DNA of 64,000 nt from contig DATDJI010000027.1 of the NCBI GenBank assembly GCA_036520615.1, positions 62,001 through 126,000 on the forward strand, written 5' to 3'. The position numbers and the translations under genes are program-made. The number at the start of each line of letters is the position of its first letter. The stretch's first letter is position 1. This DNA comes from CAMCXE01 sp036520615 (lineage in GTDB: Bacteria; Pseudomonadota; Gammaproteobacteria; Pseudomonadales; Cellvibrionaceae). A model generated the notes under the pieces. The model searched no databases. It had not been told where the DNA came from and saw nothing but the letters and a program-made list of their open reading frames with translations. Shown here in pieces: positions 51,802-60,656 of this stretch.

Positions 51802-53159
51802 TAGGCCCTCTTCGCGGTAGTGAGGTTATGCAGCCAGCGACGGCGGTAAATGCGGTGCCAGACGGGTAAAAACTTTAACGCGTCTTCGAGGAACATCAGG
51901 CAATAAAGCACCAAAAAGCTCTGCGGCCAGATAAACACGCACAGCGCAAATACCGGCAGGCCTACGCCCCACATCACCAATGTATCGGTAACTAGGCAAA
52001 AGTGATTGTCCCCACCGGCGCGCAGTATGCCGATGATGCGAATCATATTAAAAATTTTGATCCACACCAAAATGCAGAACAGCCCGATCGTGTGCATAAG
52101 CACCTCGGCGACTTCCGGGCTAGGGGCAAATAGCGTTAACAGCGGCGCGCGAAACAACCAAAGTGCTGTGCAGATCAGTATTAAAAGGCCCAGCGTCAGC
52201 TTGTCGAAGTATTGGTGCAGATACCAGGCGCGGGCAAAATCATCGCCACCTAACGAGCGGCCTACCAGTACCGCGCTGGCACTGGCAAGGCCGACAAACA
52301 ACGCAAATACGCTGCTCTCAATCGGCACCATGACGGCCATCGCTGCCAGTGCGTGCGTGCCTGCAAAACCGGTCAGCGCGTGGTAGCAGGTATTGCCAAA
52401 GCCCCACAGGGTGTAATTGGCCATCAAAGGAGCACTAAATTTTAGAAATGCGCTTAGGCGCTGCGGGTGACAGGCGTGCAGTAGCTGACGAAAGTGCAAA
52501 TCAAAGCCGCTCGGGCGCAAATAAACCCAGCCCATGATCAATATTAACTGCACACTGCGGGCGAGCATCGTGCCCCAGGCCGCGCCCAGTACACCAAGCT
52601 TAGGAAGGCCCCATTCACCAAAAATCAATCCGTAATTGAGTACGCAATTGGTGGCTATAGAAACCGCTGCAGCAAGCATTGGCAAACCCGTTTGGCTTTG
52701 TGCTCGCAGCGCGCCCTCATAGATAACAATCAATTGTGTGAACAACAAGGCGAGTGCGGTAACGGTCATGAATTGAGCGGCGAGCCGACATACTTCGGCA
52801 TCCGGGTTAATCAGTGGCATCCATTCATCGGCCCAGAATGCGCAGGCAAGGGTAAACGGCAAGCTAAACCCCAGCCCTACCCAAAGGGCAGCGGCGAGGA
52901 TACTGCGGCAATTATCCATGTCCTTAGCGCCTAAATACTGCGCAATTAGCACGCTGCAACCGGTGGCAATACCGCTTTGCAGAACCAGAGTGAGAAAGTG
53001 CAATTTCGCAGCCAGGCCAACAGCTGCTAGTGCTGTTGCCCCTAGTGGCGACACCATAATGACATCCACAATACCCAAAGCTGATTGCATTAACATTTGC
53101 ACGGCAACGGGCAGAGCGAGAAGTAACAGCTGGCGAGAAGATAGATGTGGCGCGGACAA
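51801..53159 (-). CDS. MATE-family efflux transporter
   Basis: 452 residues with twelve predicted TM helices in two six-helix halves. LALPVAVQMLMQSALGIVDVIMVSPLGATALAAVGLA is the typical first bundle and MVPIESSVFALFVGLASASAVLVGRSLGG the matching second. These Na+- or H+-driven antiporters export cationic compounds. The substrate cannot be read. It forms an operon with the VF530 gene and diverges from mgtE (243 bases). Confidence 0.9.
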   Translation of the reverse strand: MSAPHLSSRQLLLLALPVAVQMLMQSALGIVDVIMVSPLGATALAAVGLAAKLHFLTLVLQSGIATGCSVLIAQYLGAKDMDNCRSILAAALWVGLGFSLPFTLACAFWADEWMPLINPDAEVCRLAAQFMTVTALALLFTQLIVIYEGALRAQSQTGLPMLAAAVSIATNCVLNYGLIFGEWGLPKLGVLGAAWGTMLARSVQLILIMGWVYLRPSGFDLHFRQLLHACHPQRLSAFLKFSAPLMANYTLWGFGNTCYHALTGFAGTHALAAMAVMVPIESSVFALFVGLASASAVLVGRSLGGDDFARAWYLHQYFDKLTLGLLILICTALWLFRAPLLTLFAPSPEVAEVLMHTIGLFCILVWIKIFNMIRIIGILRAGGDNHFCLVTDTLVMWGVGLPVFALCVFIWPQSFLVLYCLMFLEDALKFLPVWHRIYRRRWLHNLTTAKRA

Positions 53160-53402
53160 AGAAACTCCGAGGGTAAATCAATGGCTGGGCATCTTAAGGG
53201 AAATCCGCTCTGCGGGTGCGATCTAACCGCACGCAGCGATCACCCGGTTATTAATTCCCTAAGGCCAAGTTTTTTAGTTTATTTACTTCTATGCTTAGGG
53301 TTACTCGCTAACCGTAAAGGCAGTTCAGATACCTCCTTAAGATATACGAGCGGGGATGAGCAAGCGTCGCCGTCACCTTCCCAGAGACACCGAGGGAATC
53401 CC

Positions 53403-54740
53403 ATGTCTGACCCCATCAGCCCACTTATCGATGAGCTCATAGAAAACCCGGGCCCGGACATTCAGCGGCTACTGCAAGAAGCGCTCAAACCCTTCACGCC
53501 TGATGAGCTAGCGCTGAGTTTAGAGTCTCTGCCACTAGCCAAGCGCGTTATTGCCTGGCATCACATAGCGCAAGAGTTGCGGCTAGATGTTTTGGTAGCA
53601 CTGCGTGGCGAAGCGCGTTTATTGCTGCTGCGCAACCTGCCGAGCGACGAATTGCCGAGCCTGTTTGAAGACTTAGAAGCCGAAGACTTATTGGAGCTAG
53701 CCGAGAGCCTGCCGGAGTCGACAATTGATCTGGCCTTAAGCCGCATGGATCTGCGCCAGCGTCAGTATTACGAAGTAGCCCAGCGCTATGCCGAACATCA
53801 AATTGGCCGCTGGATGAATAATCATGTTCTGGTCGTCTCGCAAAACATGCGTGTGGCAGAAGCCCTGCGGCTATTACGCCGTCAAGCACCTAAGCACACA
53901 GAGGTTTTGTATTTAGTGAACCGCACCGGCCGCTGGGTGGGCTGTGTGCGTATTACTCAGTTGTTGACCGTTCTACCTCATACCAGTGTGGGTGAACTGC
54001 AGGAGGAGAGTTTTCCCAGCCTCGATGCCGAGGCCAATATGTACGAGGCCGCTGAACTGGTGGCGAGCAGCGGCTATAACGCCCTGCCTGTGCTTAATAA
54101 TGAAGGCGTGCTGTTGGGCCGGGTGGATATGAGTACGGCCGTTGAGCTGCTGCACGAACAGGCCGAGCGGCAGCGCATGGCTTTGGCGGGTCTCGCCGAA
54201 GATGCAGATTTATTCGCCCCCGCCAAACGCTCCGCCCGCACGCGTGCCCTGTGGCTTGGCATTAACCTGCTGACCGCCCTTGTGGCGTCCTGGTTTATCG
54301 GCTTATTCGGCCACAGTATCGAAAAGGTGGTGGCTCTTGCGGTCTTGATGCCGGTCGTGGCCTCCATGGGTGGCATCGCCGGCAGCCAGACTCTCACGCT
54401 GGTTGTACGTGGGCTGGCGTTAGGGCAAGTGCATAAGTCCAACTTAGGCGCGCTGTTTGATAAAGAGCTTAGAGTGGGGGCGATTAACGGCGTGCTCTGG
54501 GCACTGGTTATCGGATACGTGGCCTGGCTGTGGTTTGGCAGCTTGTTACTTGGGCTCGTCATTGGCATTGCGGTTGTCGTCAACATAATTACAGCGGCTC
54601 TGTTCGGAGTTATTCTGCCGATACTGCTTGATCGCATGCGCATCGACCCTGCGCTCTCCGGCTCGGTGATCCTCACCACCGTCACTGATATTGTGGGATT
54701 CGTGGCCTTTTTGGGGCTGGGCACATTACTGCTGGTATGA
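53403..54740 (+). CDS. mgtE: MgtE-family magnesium transporter
   Basis: 445 residues from ATG 53403 (GAGG seven bases upstream). Domains: N-terminal superhelical MgtE_N (about 1-125), two CBS domains (about 130-255; VVSQNMRVAEALRLLRRQ and EANMYEAAELVASSGYNALPV), and five TM helices (about 280-445) with the signature PVVASMGGIAGSQTLTLVVRGLALG and the TDIVGFVAFLG end. It is a Mg2+-gated channel. An in-frame extension to 53145 overlaps the MATE start region and is rejected. No M-box riboswitch was recognised upstream. Confidence 0.95.
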   Translation: MSDPISPLIDELIENPGPDIQRLLQEALKPFTPDELALSLESLPLAKRVIAWHHIAQELRLDVLVALRGEARLLLLRNLPSDELPSLFEDLEAEDLLELAESLPESTIDLALSRMDLRQRQYYEVAQRYAEHQIGRWMNNHVLVVSQNMRVAEALRLLRRQAPKHTEVLYLVNRTGRWVGCVRITQLLTVLPHTSVGELQEESFPSLDAEANMYEAAELVASSGYNALPVLNNEGVLLGRVDMSTAVELLHEQAERQRMALAGLAEDADLFAPAKRSARTRALWLGINLLTALVASWFIGLFGHSIEKVVALAVLMPVVASMGGIAGSQTLTLVVRGLALGQVHKSNLGALFDKELRVGAINGVLWALVIGYVAWLWFGSLLLGLVIGIAVVVNIITAALFGVILPILLDRMRIDPALSGSVILTTVTDIVGFVAFLGLGTLLLV

Positions 54741-55037
54741 GTTAGCCCATGGCAATATGTGCACTCTTAGCTGTTATAAAACCTCAGCGTTTTGATTTAA
54801 CCGCAAACGCACCCTAAAAAACGCCTATCGCTAAAACGAGCTGCGAGCGAGCGATGGTAGAATCTGCGCAGTTAAATGCACAGGCGCCATAAGCTGCACC
54901 GGCTAAATGTGCGTCTGTAGAGGCGAGACTGATCAAAATTCACCAGCTGATCGTATAGGCTCACTCATAAATGCAGCCGCCGCAACCTCGGCTGTGTATC
55001 CTAGTTGCTAATTTATACCAATAAGGGGTGACGCCTA

Positions 55038-57197
55038 GTGCTAACCACTGAACAACCCAACGCTCAGCCGCCAACCGCCGTAAAGCTCTCCTCACCCTGG
55101 CGCCTGCTGCGCACACCGAATTTGCGTGAGAGTAATCTGAGTATTTTGCGTCAGTCTCTGCGCGACTATTTTTGCAACACGTTCGATGTATACGACGATT
55201 TATTTTCCTGCCTGCGCGAGGATGAAGCCTATTACGAAAAACCCATCCCTCTGCGCCACCCGTTACTATTTTATTTAGGCCACACAGCCACATTTTTTAT
55301 TAATAAATTAGTGCTGGCGCGTTTAATTGAAACGCGTATTAATCCCCGTTTTGAATCCTTATTTGCCGTGGGCGTGGATGAAATGAGCTGGGATGATTTA
55401 GGTGTAGATTCCCATGTGTGGCCTAAGGTGGCCGAAGTAAAAGCCTATCGCCGCCACGTGCGCGAATTAATATTAACGCTCATTGATTCGTTGCCATTAA
55501 CCGCACCGATTAATTGGCAGAGCCCCTGGTGGGCCATCATTATGGGTATCGAGCATGAGCGTATCCATTTAGAAACATCCTCAGTATTAATTCGCCAACA
55601 TCAATTGCGCTATGTAGTTAATCAGCCACGCTGGCCGAGATGTCAACAAGCCGGGCCTGCACCGAGTAATTGTTTATTGCCGGTAACAGGCGGCGCGATT
55701 AATTTAGGTAAAAGTGAGGATGGAGATTTTTACGGCTGGGATAACGAATATGGCAGCCACCAAATGCAGGTTAAAGAATTTTCTGCCGCGCGCTATTTAG
55801 TTAGCAACGGCGAATATAAATTATTTATCGACGCAGGCGGCTATAGCGATGCGCGTTTTTGGGATGAAGAAGGGCAGGGCTGGTTGGATTATACCGGCGC
55901 TAAATTACCGACATTTTGGCGCTTTAATAACGGCCAATTTTTGCTGCGCACCCTAACAGAAGAAATTCTGATGCCATGGAATTGGCCGGCGGAAGTTAAT
56001 TGTTTGGAAGCGCAAGCATTTTGCCGTTGGAAAAGTGAAGCCAGCGGGCAAAACGTACGCTTGCCCACTGAAGACGAATGGTATCGCTTATATGAATTTA
56101 GCGGTTGCAAAGAAATAGGCCGCGAGCCTGCAAATGGCAATACGCATTTGGATTATTACGCTTCGGCGTGCCCGGTCAATCAATTTGCCCACGGGGATTT
56201 TTACGATGTCATCGGTAATGTTTGGCAGTGGACACAAACACCCATTTATCCGTTCGATGGTTTTGAGGTGCATCCGCTATACGATGATTTTACCGCCCCA
56301 ACATTTGATAACCGCCATAATTTAATAAAAGGCGGTTCATTTATCGCCTGCGGCAACGAAACATTAAAATCTGCCCGCTACGCCTTCAGGCGGCATTTTT
56401 TTCAGCACGCAGGTTTTCGTTATATTGTTGGTGAAGAGGTCGAACACGTGCCCCAATCCCATTATGAAACCGACAAACTTATGTCGGAATATGCTGAATT
56501 CCACTACGGCGATGATTATTTTTCTGTAGCGAATTTCCCCGCCGCGCTGGTTAATTGGGTGCGGCCTTTTTTAGCTAATAAACCGCGCAATAGCGCTTTA
56601 GATTTAGGCTGCGCATCAGGGCGGGCAAGTTTTGAATTAGCCCGTGACTTTGCATCCGTCACCGGCATTGATTTTTCTGCGCGTTTTATTAATCAGGGCG
56701 TGCAATTGGCCGAGCAGGGTTTGCTGCGCTACACGCTTGTGGAAGAAGGCGAATTAGTCAGCTACAAATCGCGCAGCCTAGAACAATTAGGCCTAGCCGA
56801 AGTAAAAGATAAGGTCGCGTTTTTCCAAGGCGACGCCTGTAACCTGCGCGCGGAATTTACCGGTTTTGATTTTATCCTGGCAGCTAATTTAATTGACCGT
56901 TTATATAAACCCAGTAAATTTCTCAATAACGTACACCAACGTTTAAATATAGGCGGCCTATTATTAATTGCCTCTCCGTACACCTGGCTTGAAGAGCACA
57001 CACCGAAAGAAGAATGGATTGGCGGCTATAAACGCGACGGAGAAAATTTCTCCACCCTCGACGGCCTGCGCCAACTGCTCGGTAAACACTTCCGCCAAAT
57101 AGCTGGCCCTGAGGCAATTCCCTTTGTAATCCGCGAAACCAAACGCAAATACCAACACAGCGTGTCCGAAGTTACCCTATGGGAGCGCATTAATTAA
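55038..57197 (+). CDS. ovoA: ovothiol synthase, 5-histidylcysteine sulfoxide synthase
   Basis: 719 residues from a GTG start (AGGGG upstream). Three domains in order: DinB-like N-terminus with iron ligands H82 (YLGHTATF) and H173/H177 (EHERIHLE); a formylglycine-generating-enzyme-type domain (about 220-460, GGAINLGKSEDGDFYGWDNEYG and VIGNVWQWTQTP); and a C-terminal SAM methyltransferase (about 515-719, ALDLGCASGRASFELAR). This fused architecture is OvoA: oxidative coupling of Cys and His to the sulfoxide, and later N-methylation of 4-thiohistidine to ovothiol A. The needed C-S lyase step would be supplied by the PLP enzyme that follows. Confidence 0.93.
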   Translation: MLTTEQPNAQPPTAVKLSSPWRLLRTPNLRESNLSILRQSLRDYFCNTFDVYDDLFSCLREDEAYYEKPIPLRHPLLFYLGHTATFFINKLVLARLIETRINPRFESLFAVGVDEMSWDDLGVDSHVWPKVAEVKAYRRHVRELILTLIDSLPLTAPINWQSPWWAIIMGIEHERIHLETSSVLIRQHQLRYVVNQPRWPRCQQAGPAPSNCLLPVTGGAINLGKSEDGDFYGWDNEYGSHQMQVKEFSAARYLVSNGEYKLFIDAGGYSDARFWDEEGQGWLDYTGAKLPTFWRFNNGQFLLRTLTEEILMPWNWPAEVNCLEAQAFCRWKSEASGQNVRLPTEDEWYRLYEFSGCKEIGREPANGNTHLDYYASACPVNQFAHGDFYDVIGNVWQWTQTPIYPFDGFEVHPLYDDFTAPTFDNRHNLIKGGSFIACGNETLKSARYAFRRHFFQHAGFRYIVGEEVEHVPQSHYETDKLMSEYAEFHYGDDYFSVANFPAALVNWVRPFLANKPRNSALDLGCASGRASFELARDFASVTGIDFSARFINQGVQLAEQGLLRYTLVEEGELVSYKSRSLEQLGLAEVKDKVAFFQGDACNLRAEFTGFDFILAANLIDRLYKPSKFLNNVHQRLNIGGLLLIASPYTWLEEHTPKEEWIGGYKRDGENFSTLDGLRQLLGKHFRQIAGPEAIPFVIRETKRKYQHSVSEVTLWERIN

Positions 57198-57284
57198 TAT
57201 CAGTAGGGTTGGTTTTGGTGTTGTATGTGCAGTTGATTGCGAAGTAAATAGTTAAAAAAATCGATAAAACGAAAATCCGAAGAA

Positions 57285-57319
57285 GGAAATAGGAAATAGG
57301 AAATAGGAAACGGGAAATA
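57285..57319 (+). repeat. 7-bp tandem repeat
   Basis: Five adjacent units of GGAAATA, with the fourth changed to GGAAACG, between ovoA and the PLP-lyase gene. Confidence 0.8.
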
Positions 57320-57385
57320 GAAAGCAGTGCAGATATAAAAACTGAAAACTTAAAAAACAACCAACCTACCGCCAAGGAATTTCCG

Positions 57386-57412
57386 CCCCTCCCCTTATCA
57401 AGGGGGAGGGGG
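57386..57412. repeat. G/C-run hairpin
   Basis: CCCCTCCCCTT and AAGGGGGAGGGG form a near-perfect stem (one extra G) around ATC. GGGGGTT follows, with no T-run, so it is more a dispersed palindromic element than a terminator. It lies 88 bases before the PLP-lyase start. Confidence 0.6.
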
Positions 57413-57499
57413 AGGGGGTTAAAACCTTATCTCCACAAATTACCTATAGCTCAACAACCCGCCCTAAACTTAATAATTACCCGTCAGAGAGGCACACAG

Positions 57500-58684
57500 G
57501 TGGATTTTGATTTAATCATCGACCGCACCCACAGCAGCAGCGAAAAATACGCAGGTCGCCAACGCGTCTTCGGTCGTGACGATGTAATGCCTTTATGGGT
57601 TGCGGATATGGATTTCGCCTGCCCGGCATCCGTTACCCAAGCACTGATCGAGCGCGCCAATCACCCAATTTACGGCTATACCCAATATCCTCAGGAAATG
57701 ACCGACGTATTAATTGCTTGGTTAGACCGCAGGCACAGCTGCAGTGTGCAAGCAGACTGGATAAGTTTTGCCCCAGGTGTTGTGCCTTCACTACACGCCG
57801 CCGCTTTAGGCCTGTTAAATCCAGATGAAGCCCTATTAATTCAACCGCCCGTATACCCGCCCTTTTTTTACGTGGCGAAAAATACTTCGCGTCCGCTACT
57901 GCAAAACCCTCTGCAGCAAAACAACGGCCGCTACTCTATTAATTTCGCCGATTTAGAACTAAAAGCCCAGCATGCTAAATTATTAATCCTCTGCTCACCG
58001 CATAACCCAGTGGGCAGAGTGTGGCAGCCGGATGAATTGCGCGAATTATTGCGCGTAGCAAAGCGGCATAATCTATACGTATTTTCTGACGAAATTCACC
58101 AAGATTTAATTATGCCCGGCTATCGGCATACGATGTTGCTGAGCTTCTTAGACGATCCAGAGTTGGGGGACTTTGTCGCCTCCAATACAATAACAGCCGT
58201 AGCACCGAGCAAAACCTTTAATATTCCCGGCATGGGCCTGTCCGCTTTAATTACCCCTAATTTCCACCTGCGCAAAAAACTTACGCAGGCGTTTGATTTA
58301 TTACACGCCGGTAATTTTAACCCCTTAAGCATGAGCGCATTTACCGCCGCCTATCGCAATAACGATAACTGGCTGGACGCACTTATGCATTATTTGGCGA
58401 GTAATCAAACACTAGTCGCCGACTATATAAGTGAGCGCAGCTGGCCAATTACGTTTACAGAAGTAGAAGCAACCTATTTATTATGGCTGGACTGTAAAAA
58501 ACTAGGCTTAAACGATAGCGCCCTGCGGGATTTTTTTATTCATAAAGCCGGTCTAGGGTTAAATCCGGGCATTAGCTTTGGCGCTGAGGGAAGCGGCTTT
58601 ATGCGCTTAAATATCGCCTTGCCTAAAGAGCAATTAAATATGGCATTGGAGCAGTTAGATCAAGCATTGAATTCACGGGTTTAA
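57500..58684 (+). CDS. ovoB: PatB/MalY-type PLP-dependent C-S lyase, probable OvoB
   Basis: 394 residues from a GTG with GAGAGG seven bases upstream. A fold-type I aminotransferase-like enzyme of the cystathionine beta-lyase PatB/MalY branch: PLWVADMDFACP, SPHNPVGRVW, SDEIHQDL and the PLP-Lys motif APSKTFNIPG (K238). The ovothiol pathway needs a PLP sulfoxide lyase (OvoB) to cleave the OvoA product to 4-thiohistidine. Adjacency to ovoA on the same strand makes that the best guess. A general cystathionine lyase is the alternative, since the family cannot be split by eye. The 302 bases between carry repeats, so the two may have separate promoters. Confidence 0.75.
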   Translation: MDFDLIIDRTHSSSEKYAGRQRVFGRDDVMPLWVADMDFACPASVTQALIERANHPIYGYTQYPQEMTDVLIAWLDRRHSCSVQADWISFAPGVVPSLHAAALGLLNPDEALLIQPPVYPPFFYVAKNTSRPLLQNPLQQNNGRYSINFADLELKAQHAKLLILCSPHNPVGRVWQPDELRELLRVAKRHNLYVFSDEIHQDLIMPGYRHTMLLSFLDDPELGDFVASNTITAVAPSKTFNIPGMGLSALITPNFHLRKKLTQAFDLLHAGNFNPLSMSAFTAAYRNNDNWLDALMHYLASNQTLVADYISERSWPITFTEVEATYLLWLDCKKLGLNDSALRDFFIHKAGLGLNPGISFGAEGSGFMRLNIALPKEQLNMALEQLDQALNSRV

Positions 58685-59077
58685 AAGTCTTGGGTTTTAT
58701 ATAGGGTGAATAAGTGCGTGTACATGTTTGTGCGAACATCAATTAAAAATGGCGATTTGGCTCATGGTGGCTTTTTGTTAATTGTTGCAGGTTTGTCTAT
58801 CGATGCAGCACTTGTTGAATTCATTTGTTTCAAGTATAACGGCTGAGATTTCCATCTATTTGTTCGTAACCCGTAACCATTGCCGTGTGTGATGGAGGTT
58901 GGCGGTGAGAGAATGCCAGCTAAAGTTGTGATGCACGGCACATTCATGTCATTGTGGAAGCGGTGCCTCGCTGTGTCATTAAAGAAAAGGGTGCAGACGC
59001 TCCTTGATATATTTCTCGCAAGTCTATAATTTCAAATCATTTTTGATATAAAAACGGAAGGAAGAAGGGTTTAATAG
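58685..59077. other. leader region of the reverse-transcriptase gene
   Basis: 393 bases, AT-rich. No protein frame is credible on either strand. It ends with a good promoter (59004-59030). The part before that could encode a structured RNA, as some antiviral reverse transcriptases have, but I see no clear long hairpin. Confidence 0.45.
59004..59030 (+). promoter_or_regulatory. sigma-70 promoter for the leader ORF and RT
   Basis: TTGATA (59004-59009) and TATAAT (59025-59030), a perfect -10 with a 15-base spacer. Transcription would start near 59037, 40 bases before the leader ORF. Confidence 0.6.
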
Positions 59078-59161
59078 ATGGCGAGAAAATTTTTTGATAG
59101 ACGGCAAGCGTCGCATAAGAAACTGTTAGTTTCCTTAGAGCGTAGAAATAAATACTTATGA
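59078..59161 (+). CDS. 27-residue basic leader peptide, coupled to the RT gene
   Basis: ATG at 59078 follows GGAAGGAAGAAGG, a very strong purine Shine-Dalgarno, at about nine bases. The frame reads MARKFFDRRQASHKKLLVSL then ERRNKYL and ends in a TGA that overlaps the RT start as ATGA (59158-59161). The peptide has about nine Arg/Lys and three acidic residues, net strongly positive, and no TM. The RT start itself has no good Shine-Dalgarno, so translation of the RT probably depends on ribosomes finishing this leader. Two hairpins, GACG-GCAAG-CGTC (59100-59112) and GAAACT-GTT-AGTTTC (59119-59133), lie inside it. It could be a regulatory leader peptide, a small RNA-binding cofactor or a toxin-like peptide. 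Confidence 0.65.
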   Translation: MARKFFDRRQASHKKLLVSLERRNKYL

Positions 59162-60642
59162 CAAGTACTCTTGAATTTATTAAAAAGGACTTCGGCTCAA
59201 CGCTGTTCCCGCTTAAGACCAACTTGATATTGGCGGAAGTTATTGGGAACGAGATAAAAGATTATATCGACAGCAAGGTATTGAGTGATCAGCACGAAGG
59301 TGACAACTTTCTTTCTCAGCACAAGGTTTACGCAACAAAACCAAAAGGCCATCTAAGGCGCACAGTTAAACTTGACCCAGTTTCTGAGTACTTCATCTAT
59401 GATCTGGTTTACAGAAATAGAAAGATCTTCAGGCCTCAAGTGAGTGATAAGCGGCGTAGCTATGGGTACAGATTTCATGAGGGAAATCATATTCCCGTAC
59501 ATATATCATATTCCGAATACAAACTTCACCTTGTCGAAGGGGCAGGTGAGTTCTCACACAATATACAGTTTGATATTGCTTCCTATTTTAACAGCCTATA
59601 TCACCATGATTTGTCGCACTGGTTTGCATCTAAATCAGGTGTTACTGGTGTTGATAGCAATGCTCTTGGTAAATTTTTCAGAGAAACAAACTCAGGAAGG
59701 AGTGTCGACTTTCTACCTCATGGAATATATCCATGTAAAATGATTGGGAATGAATTTTTAAAGTTTGTTGATCTGTCAGGGCTTTTGAAATCTTCAAGAA
59801 TTGTAAGATTTATGGATGACTTTACACTCTTTGATAATGATCCCAATGTGCTAAAGCAGGATTTTATTCGCATACAGCAATTGCTCGGAAAGTTTGCACT
59901 AAATGTAAATCCCTCAAAAACCTATTACGACAACAAAGTTGGTAACATTGAGGCGACATTAACCAGTATTAAACAATCGCTTAAAGAAATAATCACGGAT
60001 TATGAAGAGTTTCCAACAGCCTCTGGGGTGGCTGTCATTGAGACAGAAGTTGAAATTGAAAATGGTTTAAGTCAGGAGCAAATAGATGGGCTAATGATCT
60101 TGTTAAGAGATGATGAATTAGAGGAATCTGATGCAGATTTAATATTGACTTTTCTTCGCTCTCATAGTGATCGATTGCTAGAGGTTTTTCCAATATTGCT
60201 CGAAAAGTTCCCTAATATAATAAAACACATGTACTCTCTTAGTTCTGAGATTGCTGATAAAGCCTCACTAACCAAAATAATTCACGCTTTTCTTCACTCT
60301 GACATCGTTTTATTGGAGTATCAACTTTTTTGGTTGGGGGCAACATTGGAAGACTTTCTTTGCGGCACCGATCTCTATGGTGAGTGCCTAATCAAAATAT
60401 ACGAACTAACAAGTGAATTTAAAATTGCTAGAGCAAAAATTCTTGAAATTCCCGATCAAGGTTTTGGGCTGAAAGAAATTCGCGACGAGCTTTTGAGAAC
60501 TGGGCAGTCAGATTGGTTGTCGTGGTCATCTGCTATTGGTTCACGGTCACTGCCTGCCGGTGAGAGAAACTATGTGCTTGATTACTTTTCTAAGGGGTCA
60601 CCAATGAATTTTTTGGTAGCATCAGGTGTTAAAAAATTATGA
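59158..60642 (+). CDS. defence-like reverse transcriptase with helical C-terminal domain
   Basis: 494 residues. The RT palm/fingers fill about 50-270. Motif A is QFDIASYFNSLYHHDL (D139), a motif-B-like block reads LPHGIYPCKMIGNEFLKFVD (188-205), the catalytic motif C is RFMDDFTLF (D220, D221), and ALNVNPSKT follows. Residues ~275-494 are helical with no recognised nuclease, maturase or integrase part. This resembles the UG/Abi group of bacterial RTs (DRT antiphage systems, AbiK-like), several of which carry alpha-helical repeat C-termini. The exact class is unclear. It lacks the retron NAXXH/VTG motifs and the group II intron X and endonuclease domains. The stop is at 60640-60642, and the region is markedly AT-rich. 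Confidence 0.75.
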   Translation: MTSTLEFIKKDFGSTLFPLKTNLILAEVIGNEIKDYIDSKVLSDQHEGDNFLSQHKVYATKPKGHLRRTVKLDPVSEYFIYDLVYRNRKIFRPQVSDKRRSYGYRFHEGNHIPVHISYSEYKLHLVEGAGEFSHNIQFDIASYFNSLYHHDLSHWFASKSGVTGVDSNALGKFFRETNSGRSVDFLPHGIYPCKMIGNEFLKFVDLSGLLKSSRIVRFMDDFTLFDNDPNVLKQDFIRIQQLLGKFALNVNPSKTYYDNKVGNIEATLTSIKQSLKEIITDYEEFPTASGVAVIETEVEIENGLSQEQIDGLMILLRDDELEESDADLILTFLRSHSDRLLEVFPILLEKFPNIIKHMYSLSSEIADKASLTKIIHAFLHSDIVLLEYQLFWLGATLEDFLCGTDLYGECLIKIYELTSEFKIARAKILEIPDQGFGLKEIRDELLRTGQSDWLSWSSAIGSRSLPAGERNYVLDYFSKGSPMNFLVASGVKKL

Positions 60643-60656
60643 CTCGTGAATCAATA

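Noticed and set aside
53160..53402. M-box or manganese riboswitch before mgtE
   Set aside because: I could not find the conserved core motifs in the 243-base gap.
58762..58947. Leftward 61-codon frame upstream of the RT
   Set aside because: No Shine-Dalgarno or family resemblance; the region is better read as leader DNA.
59158..60642. Retron or group II intron as the identity of the RT locus
   Set aside because: No NAXXH/VTG retron motifs, no msr/msd-like inverted repeat recognised, and no maturase X or endonuclease domain.
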